Assembly (NCBI GenBank): GCA_006503475.1
Contig: RSEH01000194.1
Coordinates: 1-64,000, forward strand
Source of the DNA: Stentor roeselii
Lineage: Eukaryota; Ciliophora; Heterotrichea; Heterotrichida; Stentoridae
DNA: 64,000 bases
Reading direction: 5' to 3'
The translations under genes and the position numbers were made by a program. Position 1 is the stretch's first letter; every line of letters begins with the position of its first letter. Shown one piece after another: positions 10,026 through 17,324 of this stretch. Below the pieces are notes generated by a model. That model saw only the letters and a list, made by a program, of their open reading frames with translations, was not told where the DNA came from and made no database searches.

Positions 10026-10820
10026 TGAAGGATTAAGAATAATTATCAGCCCAAAGCAATTTGATTAGAGACTGTGAAATGATAACTTTTATAAATAATT
10101 ACAAATACTGAATGAAAAAAAGGAATAGATTAATCATGGGATAACTCAAAAGACTTGATGTAACTTTTCAAAAATATGCTGATGATTTTTGTAATCTTTC
10201 TTAGAAATATCACTTGAATCCTTAGATAATTCATCAATGTAAACTAATAAAATTTACTATTGTTTATGCCAATTTTACTGTAATAATCTTTCAGATTTAA
10301 TCTCAAACATAAGAATTTTTAATAAAAATCAAGATTCAAATTCGATGAAAGAATTCTTATCAACTCTCAGTCTTAATAAATTATATACAACCAAATCATC
10401 CAAAAGCAATAATATTTTCAATCAGTCTAACACAAGATCTCATTAACTATTATGAATGAAAAATATTATAAAAAAATTTCTTTAAAACCTAAAAAAATCA
10501 CTAAAATAATCCTTTCCAAATAATTCCATATCTCTAATGATCCTAAATTATCCTCTAAAAATCAATCCAAAAGCAATAATATTTTCAATCATTCTACCAC
10601 AAGATCTCATTAACTATTATGAATGAAAAATATAATAAAAAAATTTCATTAAAACCTAAAAAAATCACTAAAATAATCCTTTCCAAACAATTCCACATCT
10701 CTAATGATCCTAAATAATCCTCTAAAAATCCATCCAAAATACTTCTCCAGCCTTTCTTCAATATACTCCAAACCCTCACTCTTTCAAACCTCTAAATTCC
10801 ATTAAAATTCTTTCCAATAA
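10026..10820. other. Divergent spacer with tandem duplication
   Basis: About 795 bp between two divergent start codons. The right half is A/C-rich on the forward strand and holds two tandem 167-bp copies, listed separately. No RNA gene seen. Confidence 0.6.
10399..10732. repeat. Two tandem copies of a 167-bp non-coding unit
   Basis: Copy 1 (10399-10565) and copy 2 (10566-10732) can be aligned end to end without gaps; I see only about a dozen substitutions. Both begin TCCAAAAGCAATAATATTTT, and a third start, TCCAAAA, follows at 10733 before the match is lost. Both copies lie upstream of the cNMP-binding gene. Confidence 0.9.
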
Positions 10821-12023
10821 ATGTTCACCGAAGCAGACCTGAATAAAATTCAAAAAATATGCAGAATTTCTCCTGACTACCGTAAACCCCATCAACTTGA
10901 GTATCTTTTATCCTGCGTCAGAAACATCAAACTTTTTAAAGACCTTCAGCAAAAGCATGGAGATTCATCTTTACTCTCTTGCTGTCAACATCTTCATCAC
11001 GAATTTATTTCAGCTAATGAACCAGTTTTTCGCTATGGAGACGTCGGAACAAAGTTTTATATTGTTTTAACTGGCGCTGTCATCATCTACATCCCGACTG
11101 CTGACTCAGGAAGAATAGTTTATAAGGAAATTATGACTTTCACTTCTGGAAGCTCTTTTGGAGAACTTGCTCTTGAGAACTCGAAACCGAGAAGTGCATC
11201 GGCGGTTTGTAAAGCGGACTCTCATTTTTTAGTGCTTTTGCAGAAGGATTACTTGAAATTTATGCAGAGACTTGTTATTGATAAGAAAAATGAAATGATT
11301 TCTTTTTTGCATTCGCTTCCTGCTTTTAGTAAAATGAATAAGTTGGCGATATCGAAACTTACTTATAATATTAAGGAAATTGCTTGTACTAAAGGACAGA
11401 GTATTTTTAGTGAAGGTGACCCAGCAAACGAAATATTCATAGTAAAAGACGGAGAATGCAAACTAACCAAAGTAATATCCAAGCCATCCTCATCCATCGG
11501 TATTCGAAAAGTGATAACAAAAAGAATCTACACAGCCAAGCGAGTAGGAAGAGGTTCAATGATCGCTGAAGACGACATATTCAACAAGCAAAGTCATTCT
11601 TATTCCTGCATCTGTTCATCAGACATCGCTTTTTTATACGTGATTCCCTCTGAAGACTTCTTCATCCGAATCACTTCAGAGCAGCCCTTAAAGTTCATGA
11701 AAAAAGTATCAAAAGAAAAGAAAAGTTTCCTTGAAGGTTGGAGCAGCTACAGGTCGAACCTCGATTTGATTTTCGGAAAAAGTGTCGAGGTCAAAGAAAG
11801 GGTGAAGAAAAAGAAACTGCCTGAAATTGACAACATTCAAAAACTTAAAAAAGCCTTGCTGGATAGACTCAATGAAAAAAATAATGAGTCTGAATTAATA
11901 CCGCCTTTTCCGCATGTTCCTCTCACTCCGCAGTATTCTAGTAGTCATTTGAAGACTCATAAAAAATTTCATTCTACTGCTAACTTCTTCTCGTTGACTG
12001 GCCCGAAGTTAATTAATCTTTGA
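10821..12023 (+). CDS. Protein with two cyclic-nucleotide-binding domains (400 aa)
   Basis: Two cNMP-binding domains in tandem. The first (about 63-155) has FRYGDVGTKFYIVLTG and the phosphate-binding cassette FGELALENSKPRSASAV (113-129), with the Glu and the Arg that contact cyclic nucleotide in PKA regulatory subunits. The second (about 165-300) has IFSEGDPANEIFIVKDGECKL but its cassette is degenerate, with no FGE...R. No dimerisation domain or pseudosubstrate is evident, so this is not a classical PKA regulatory subunit; a ciliary or signalling cNMP sensor is more likely. The C-terminal 80 residues are basic and disordered. The stop is TGA, one of the codons that fixes the standard code. 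Stop is 8 bp from that of the convergent gene. Confidence 0.85.
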   Translation: MFTEADLNKIQKICRISPDYRKPHQLEYLLSCVRNIKLFKDLQQKHGDSSLLSCCQHLHHEFISANEPVFRYGDVGTKFYIVLTGAVIIYIPTADSGRIVYKEIMTFTSGSSFGELALENSKPRSASAVCKADSHFLVLLQKDYLKFMQRLVIDKKNEMISFLHSLPAFSKMNKLAISKLTYNIKEIACTKGQSIFSEGDPANEIFIVKDGECKLTKVISKPSSSIGIRKVITKRIYTAKRVGRGSMIAEDDIFNKQSHSYSCICSSDIAFLYVIPSEDFFIRITSEQPLKFMKKVSKEKKSFLEGWSSYRSNLDLIFGKSVEVKERVKKKKLPEIDNIQKLKKALLDRLNEKNNESELIPPFPHVPLTPQYSSSHLKTHKKFHSTANFFSLTGPKLINL

Positions 12024-12031
12024 ACAATTTT

Positions 12032-13045
12032 TTAGATTACAAATTTCTTGCTGCTTTGAATGCACAGGAAACGAGATGAACCGCGAGGCGTGTCGAAATG
12101 AGTGGAAAAACCTTCCTTTTCTGAGGAGATTAAGGGAAGACTAAGCAACGAGCCTTTTTTTTTCTCATTTTCTTCCACAAAACTTTTTTCCAATCCAGAT
12201 TTCTCCGCGCCAACACTTTTAAACCTTTCAAAAGTTTTTTGTCTTAACCTAGGAGTCTGTAAAATATTCTGTGCATTTTTTAGTTCATCTTTAAGTTTGA
12301 AATTCGAATCCACAAGTTTTTTCTGAATGACTTCTCCAAGTTCTATTTCATTTTTAACATCATCTTTAAATTTCTCAAACTTTTCCTTAACATCAAAGAT
12401 CTGATCCAAAAGCTCTTTTTCCTTACTTTTCATCTGAATATGTAATTTTTGAATTTCATTTTCATGAAATTCCTGCATTATCTTGATCTTATTTTCAAGT
12501 TCTAAAACAAGAGACCTCGATTGTTCCAAGTCTTTCATATAAAGATTGCAAACATCTCTTAAAAGTTTAATCTGAGACTGAAATATTTTTCCATCATCCT
12601 GTTTTTCATCAGTTTTCTCATGAAGAGTGACTTCCTGATGATCAAGTATCCTGCTGATGGTGAGAAGATATTCCTGAGCCTTAAGCATTTCAGAGGCTCT
12701 TTTCAGTTTATGTCTAAGTGTGAAGCACTCTGACTTCAACTTATGATTTTGTCTGAGTATCTCTGCAACATCATCTTCATATTTAGAACGAACGATTTCG
12801 ACGTTATTTTCAACTTCTTTCATAGTTTTCTTTCTCACAAGCATAGTCTGAGTGGTCAACTCGACTTCTTTTGCAAGTCTGATATTGTTAATCACAGTCT
12901 CAAAGCGTTTTCCTTTAACCAAAAAGCCTTCACAAGAAACTATTTGAAAAAAGTCGCTAGTCTTAAACTTTCCCGGACCCTTTAAGTTCGGACGTGTTTC
13001 AATCTGATTCCAGAACTCATCATCAGAGGAGAAGTCCATACTCAT
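12032..13045 (-). CDS. Coiled-coil protein (337 aa), unknown
   Basis: After an acidic start (MSMDFSSDDEFW) the protein is almost continuous coiled coil from about residue 45 to 275, then a Ser/Arg-rich tail with a possible phosphorylation region. No catalytic motif. The start codon lies only 5 bp after the stop codon of the upstream gene on the same strand (13051-13680). I tested whether the two could be one gene: the AG-ending candidates that remove the intervening stop (13- or 16-nt introns) do not keep the frame, so they are called as two genes. With so little room the promoter must lie inside the upstream coding sequence. Confidence 0.65.
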   Translation of the reverse strand: MSMDFSSDDEFWNQIETRPNLKGPGKFKTSDFFQIVSCEGFLVKGKRFETVINNIRLAKEVELTTQTMLVRKKTMKEVENNVEIVRSKYEDDVAEILRQNHKLKSECFTLRHKLKRASEMLKAQEYLLTISRILDHQEVTLHEKTDEKQDDGKIFQSQIKLLRDVCNLYMKDLEQSRSLVLELENKIKIMQEFHENEIQKLHIQMKSKEKELLDQIFDVKEKFEKFKDDVKNEIELGEVIQKKLVDSNFKLKDELKNAQNILQTPRLRQKTFERFKSVGAEKSGLEKSFVEENEKKKGSLLSLPLISSEKEGFSTHFDTPRGSSRFLCIQSSKKFVI

Positions 13046-13050
13046 AACTC

Positions 13051-13680
13051 CTAATTTTTATACTTATTACAAAGTTCCAAGTGTTTCTGCCGAATCTTCA
13101 CCAACTCATTGAAATTCGAGTACTTGAACCGATAATCCCTATTCAGCGGTTTTTCGATAGCGAAACTTTGAGACTTTTCGCTGAAAACGCTGTAAGTTTG
13201 CAATTTACTTTCAATTCTATCAAACAATTTCGTGCTTCTCTTCCAGGTCTCACATTCAACTGACTTTTTCCTCTGATACAATTCTTTATACGAGTTTCTT
13301 TTCTTCGGTGAGAAGCTTCTGAGTCTTCTTTTGCTTGAAACACTTCGAATAGTGTTGCTTTTTGACAGCCACATACTCGACTCGCTTCTCAAAAAACTGT
13401 CTGTCACGCTTTTCGTCGGCGAATAGACCGAGTTGAATGAATTTTTCCGTTCGAAGGGACCATTGAGAAGTCGTAAAAAATGCTCATTTGGCAGCTGGAA
13501 GGAATGGTTTTCGAAGACGTAAGATCTTAAAATACTGCCTATGGGCGATTGTAGGTCTTCTGGAAGTTTCGCGATTAGAGGACGCTAGGTAAGGCTTACT
13601 AGTTGTTCCAAGTCGATTGAACCGGTTTTGTCTGGGTCGAGGATTGAAAGAAGCTGGGTGGGTGAAAGGTTGGAATTCAT
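13051..13680 (-). CDS. Small basic protein with an EF-hand-like start, one 15-nt intron (204 aa)
   Basis: The ATG at 13680 follows TTTATAA and opens exon 1 (27 codons), which joins in frame across the intron at 13585-13599 to the long second exon. Exon 1 encodes LLSILDPDKTGSIDLEQL, close to an EF-hand helix and calcium loop but with Gln instead of Glu at the twelfth loop position, so calcium binding is doubtful. The rest is basic, rich in Ser, Lys and Arg, with a helical C terminus. The second exon on its own has no ATG at its open start, which supports the splice. Divergent from the FHA-like gene, 61 bp apart. Confidence 0.7.
13585..13599 (-). other. Intron (15 nt)
   Basis: Reverse strand GTAAGCCTTACCTAG. 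Phase 0 with an in-frame TAG if retained. Splicing links the ATG-proximal exon to the long open frame. Confidence 0.85.
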
Positions 13681-13741
13681 TTATAAATTTTTTTTAAGGG
13701 CTTTTTAGTTTCAAGGTGATTTTTCAGTTTTTATTAAAGTA

Positions 13742-14557
13742 ATGATTAGCAACTATTCGTCTATTGATAGTCGATTCGCGACTTTTGATAAGAATAAACC
13801 TATCTCGCAATATTTCGTCTCAGAGGCGAAATCTCTTAACAAATCTGGAAATTTTTTCACGAACTCTTCAAATCTGCTGAAAATCAACAAGTTTCACTTC
13901 TCCAGAAAGTTCCAAATCAACCTGCTTAAAAAAAGTCGAGTTTTTTACGACCTTCGAGCAAACCCTGTCTACCTCCCAGTGAAAAAAGAGACTATCATCG
14001 GAATTTCATCTGAAAACTTAAGCCCAGTTGACATTCTTCTTCAAAATTCAAGTAAAACTCAAATCGTGATTCGTCAAGTAGATGATTTTGCAACGATTTT
14101 TCAGAAAAAATCAGAAGTTCTTGAAACTTTCGGCGCTCGAATCGAAATAAAAGAAGCGACTTTGATTCGCCCTGGAGATATTTTTCGAATCGGCAAGACA
14201 AACATTCGGATTTATAAAACTTTTCCAATTCTCACACTGAGTTTATCGAAATCAAAGAAAACCGAGGAAAAAATACTAGAAATTCCAGAAAAAGCCAAGT
14301 TTTTTTATATGGGTTCTTCAGAAGACGGTGAAGTACTCTTTGTTGAAGATAGAATGGTCGCACCTCGTCATGTTCTGGTCAGTAAAGACTTAGATGACTG
14401 GAAATTTTCATCTATTGACGATGAGTTCAAAACTTGGAAGTACCTGGTTTCCATGCAAAACAAGGGAAAGGAAAACTCGGAGATTCACTCTTTAAAAGCT
14501 GAACAACTCATTCACTTCGGAGGCAGCAGGATAAGTTTAGTAAAAGATAATGACTAG
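13742..14557 (+). CDS. Protein with probable FHA-like fold (271 aa)
   Basis: From about residue 75 the sequence is mostly short beta strands, as in SMAD/FHA folds: VYLPVKKETIIGISSENLSPVDI, then IEIKEATLIRPGDIFRIGKTNIRIY, then FFYMGSSEDGEVLFVEDRMVAPRHVLVSK. The turn motifs (IIGISSE..SPVDI, and MGSS...VAPRHV near 190-210) resemble the GR and SxxH motifs of FHA domains, possibly two in tandem, but the conserved residues are partly replaced. FHA domains read phosphothreonine. This is a weak assignment from pattern only. Its TAG stop (14555-14557) directly abuts the reverse-strand stop of the Tim gene, with no base between. Confidence 0.55.
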   Translation: MISNYSSIDSRFATFDKNKPISQYFVSEAKSLNKSGNFFTNSSNLLKINKFHFSRKFQINLLKKSRVFYDLRANPVYLPVKKETIIGISSENLSPVDILLQNSSKTQIVIRQVDDFATIFQKKSEVLETFGARIEIKEATLIRPGDIFRIGKTNIRIYKTFPILTLSLSKSKKTEEKILEIPEKAKFFYMGSSEDGEVLFVEDRMVAPRHVLVSKDLDDWKFSSIDDEFKTWKYLVSMQNKGKENSEIHSLKAEQLIHFGGSRISLVKDND

Positions 14558-14812
14558 TTAATGACCGAGGTGGGATTCTTTGTTAGCTTCTTTTAAAGAC
14601 TGCTCCTGGAGTCGCTGGATCATGAATAACTGGGAGTCTGCGTACCTGTCCACACAGTTTGTCGCGCAAGTCTCTTCTGTGTGACTTAATGACTTCCCTG
14701 GCTTCGGAATGCACTTCAGAAAACATTTGTGGGTCACACTTGCGAAACCTTGCATCAATGCGGTTTGTTGTTGAAGACCTTGGGCCAGTTTTTTTTGGTC
14801 CTTTGAATCCAT
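14558..14812 (-). CDS. Small Tim chaperone, Tim8/Tim13 type (84 aa)
   Basis: A mitochondrial intermembrane-space chaperone that escorts hydrophobic precursors. The twin CX3C motif is complete: CFLKC (Cys30, Cys34) and CATNC (Cys49, Cys53), spaced by 14 residues, followed by VDRYADSQLFMIQRLQEQ, the typical second amphipathic helix. The KPGKSL segment between the pairs is characteristic of Tim8 and Tim13, so this should be one half of a Tim8-Tim13 hexamer; which one cannot be decided by eye. Length is normal. The family is recognised with confidence. A second small Tim lies at 42932. Confidence 0.92.
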   Translation of the reverse strand: MDSKDQKKLAQGLQQQTALMQGFASVTHKCFLKCIPKPGKSLSHTEETCATNCVDRYADSQLFMIQRLQEQSLKEANKESHLGH

Positions 14813-15334
14813 TTTTAGATTGGAATATGTTTTGGATATGTTTAGATGAGAATTCTGTTTGGATTTATTTGTTGGAAAGAGGTTGAAGGAGGAGTTGAGG
14901 ATTTTTTTTGGGATTTTAGGAATTTTTTTAGATTTGGTTTTTTTTTTTTGATTTTGGGATTTTGGATGTTTTTAGAGTGAGTATTTTATGTTTGGTGATT
15001 TGACTTGATTAAATTAATAGGAATTTTTTTCCATCATGAAAATATTTTAAAAATTTTGTCATCAGAAGTGAAGTATCTGGTTTATCAAGACCAAGGAAAA
15101 TTTGAGTTTAAGGAAGGCTTTTGGATTGAAGGAGGGGTTTGAATATAGAAATTTTTTTAAATTTTCAGAAAAAATATAACCGATGCTGAAATGAAGATTT
15201 AATAACACATCACTCAAACAACAGGAGTGGAAATCCTTAATCCTGAAAAACTTGATTCCACGGATTTAAATCCATTTTCTTTAATAGCCATGAAATAATG
15301 AACTTATTTCTAACAATATAATAATAAAACTCAA
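14813..15334. other. Divergent spacer
   Basis: About 520 bp. The left part is strongly G/T-rich on the forward strand, that is A/C-rich in the direction of the reverse-strand Tim gene, and contains a run of about 13 T near 14940. The right part is ordinary AT-rich DNA. No gene or RNA seen. Confidence 0.55.
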
Positions 15335-15739
15335 ATGAACACATATACGTGCTACTATGAAGACTGTCAAAAAAGATACAACTCGAAGTACAACCTCATT
15401 CGCCATATAAATTCCTATCACTTAGATAATAAATCATATATGTGTTCATTTTGTAGTAAAGGCTTCTATAATAAGCAAAGTCTTGACTCTCATCTTGCGT
15501 CCGGACTTTGTGGAAATCCCAAGAAAGGACCAACGAGAGGGCTTATGTTTGACCTTTCGAACATAACTGAGATTGTTAAGCTTACACTAATGGCACCGCC
15601 GGCCATTCTCTTACCTGCCTTACCTAGGATCGAAAAGGATAGGCAAGTCCCATTGGAAATCGCAAGATTACCTATAACTTCCTTTCTATTTGAGAAAGGT
15701 AGGATTTTGAATCAGAGTTTGTTTCAAGAAATCGTTTAG
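15335..15739 (+). CDS. C2H2 zinc-finger protein (134 aa)
   Basis: Residues 1-60 hold two adjacent fingers: TCYYEDCQKRYNSKYNLIRHINSYH (a complete C2H2 finger) and YMCSFCSKGFYNKQSLDSHLASGLC, where the last ligand is Cys, so C2HC. The linker LDNKSY replaces the usual TGEKP. The rest is a proline- and leucine-containing tail without recognised domain. Probably a DNA- or RNA-binding regulator; target unknown. Single exon, stop TAG. Followed by a long empty spacer. Confidence 0.8.
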   Translation: MNTYTCYYEDCQKRYNSKYNLIRHINSYHLDNKSYMCSFCSKGFYNKQSLDSHLASGLCGNPKKGPTRGLMFDLSNITEIVKLTLMAPPAILLPALPRIEKDRQVPLEIARLPITSFLFEKGRILNQSLFQEIV

Positions 15740-16549
15740 AAACTCACTTAATATCTGAAAAGATTTTGATGAAATTGGGTTTTCTTTAATACATGGAACT
15801 TTGACATTTTTGTCATGATTTTAGATTTTCTGAGGTAATTATGTATGTTTGTACTAAAAATTATTAAGGTATTCAATCAAACCAATTTATCGAATAATTA
15901 GTGAAAAATCATCAATTCTTAATTTTAATGATTTAATTACTTAAAAACTCCTAATAATGCTGTAATTGGCTTCAATAATCAGCTAAACTAGGTTATATCT
16001 TTTAGGTTCATCTTATGAAACAATGTTATGCATTTGGAAAATATATTAACTAAATAATGAGTATTGATAAGAAAAATTTGAAATTGGCTTCGAAAACGCA
16101 AACACTTGTTTAACTCTTATAAAATATATTTAACTGAAGCACAGTTATTGAATTGGTAAAGATAAATTTGGGATCGTAAAATATGTTTGATTTTCTTGAA
16201 GAATGGTTGTTTATATTTATGTATAATTATTTTATTCCATGTTATAATTAATACTGTTGTGGATATTTCATTAGATACAAGATTTACTTGAAGGAATCAT
16301 TGCGAAATGTCATCATAAGAACTTATAATCAATCATTATCGAAACCTTACTTATACCTTCCTAAACTCTTCCATTCACTCTAAATCTAAGCCATAAATTC
16401 ATAAACCGAAACCAAACCGAATAAAAAAAAAATTCCCATCTTACCATCTCAATCATACTACAAAATTTAAACCTTTCAAAATCATTCATCAACATTGATT
16501 TTCCATATAGCTAACTCAATAAATACTATCTTTCCCATTAAAAATAAGA
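15740..16549. other. AT-rich spacer before the tRNA
   Basis: About 810 bp with no open frame, no evident fold and no repeat. Only the 3' flank of the zinc-finger gene and the 5' flank of the tRNA gene can be placed here. Confidence 0.6.
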
Positions 16550-16620
16550 GCATCAGTAGTTTAGAGGTAGAATGGGACGTTGCCATCGTCTCGACCCGGG
16601 TTCAATTCCCGGCTGATGCA
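16550..16620 (+). tRNA. tRNA-Gly(GCC), 71 nt
   Basis: Full cloverleaf: acceptor stem GCATCAG (16550-16556) pairs with CTGATGC (16613-16619), discriminator A at 16620. The D arm carries TAGTTTAGAGG (box A), the anticodon arm has loop TTGCCAT with anticodon GCC, and the T arm CCGGG-TTCAATT-CCCGG contains a perfect box B (GGTTCAATTCC). Length equals the usual eukaryotic tRNA-Gly(GCC). No intron. CCA is not encoded, as in eukaryotes. Confidence 0.97.
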
Positions 16621-16626
16621 TTTTTT
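16621..16626 (+). terminator. RNA polymerase III terminator (T6)
   Basis: Six T directly after the discriminator base of the tRNA. It lies only 11 bp before the ATG of the next gene. Confidence 0.85.
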
Positions 16627-16637
16627 AATAATTCTAA

Positions 16638-17321
16638 ATGACAAGCCTAACAGACCTAGAAGTGCCATATCCAGAAGACCTTTTAACCCCAGTTCACTCT
16701 CTTCCATCTTCAATAAACTCTTCAAACGTTTCCGGTTCCAAAGGAAGATTTTCCGAGTGCCTTCAAGAGAAGCCTCCAAAGCCCCGTTCCTCATTTTCAA
16801 AGATTCCATCTCTGACCAACCCAAAGCAAACCTCTAAAGATTCTCCATCATCTCCAGGAAAAATCAGTCTTTTTTCTCTTGAAAGAAAAGAAAAACAAGA
16901 AAATTCTGTAAAATTCGAGCGAAACTTGACCCAATCGGAAAAGCAGGACCTTTGTGGGCGACTTGACGATGAGCTTAAAAAGCGTTTAGAGACAAGCAAG
17001 GTCCAAAGAACAAGTAAAAGAACGAACAGTTTACCTCAAGAAGACGTTGTGACCCGTCTTCTGAAATACGGCGAATCAGTCAAGAAGCGAAACCAAGACC
17101 GAATCCGTGAAAAGCAAGAAAAAGAAGAAGAAGAACTTCAAAAGTTCCAAAAGTCTCAAAAGTCTCAAAAGTCACTTCACGGTCGTAAGTCTCCAGTCTC
17201 TCCAAACTTTTCGAGTCCAGGTTCATTCTCAATAAACTCTCCAAGTTTATCATCAAACAGTGCATCTAAAGTCCTTTCAAAGATTCAAAGATTAGTAAAA
17301 AGTTCGAGTTTTAATTTATAA
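16638..17321 (+). CDS. Ser/Pro/Lys-rich disordered protein (227 aa), unknown
   Basis: No domain recognised. Residues 1-90 are rich in Ser and Pro; about 95-180 is charged and helical (DELKKRLETSK, then KKRNQDRIREKQEKEEEE); a small repeat KSQKSQKSQKS lies near 175-185; the C terminus is again Ser-rich. The first in-frame ATG is at 16638, just 17 bp after the tRNA, so its promoter must overlap the tRNA gene or its flank. The stop is 3 bp from the stop of the convergent kinesin gene. Coding is supported by the full-length open frame and its codon usage. Confidence 0.65.
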   Translation: MTSLTDLEVPYPEDLLTPVHSLPSSINSSNVSGSKGRFSECLQEKPPKPRSSFSKIPSLTNPKQTSKDSPSSPGKISLFSLERKEKQENSVKFERNLTQSEKQDLCGRLDDELKKRLETSKVQRTSKRTNSLPQEDVVTRLLKYGESVKKRNQDRIREKQEKEEEELQKFQKSQKSQKSLHGRKSPVSPNFSSPGSFSINSPSLSSNSASKVLSKIQRLVKSSSFNL

Positions 17322-17324
17322 ACA

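Noticed and set aside
12018-12024. Reading TGA as tryptophan (Blepharisma-type code)
   Set aside because: TGA ends several genes at their natural length and never interrupts a conserved domain except inside a 15-nt intron; tryptophans in domains are TGG.
13045-13053. A single gene made of 13680-13051 plus 13045-12032
   Set aside because: Candidate AG-ending introns of 13 or 16 nt that remove the TAG do not bring the two frames together.
15180-15300. A possible C/D snoRNA or other small RNA before the zinc-finger gene
   Set aside because: Short box-like strings occur but no terminal stem or paired boxes; not distinguishable from chance in AT-rich DNA.
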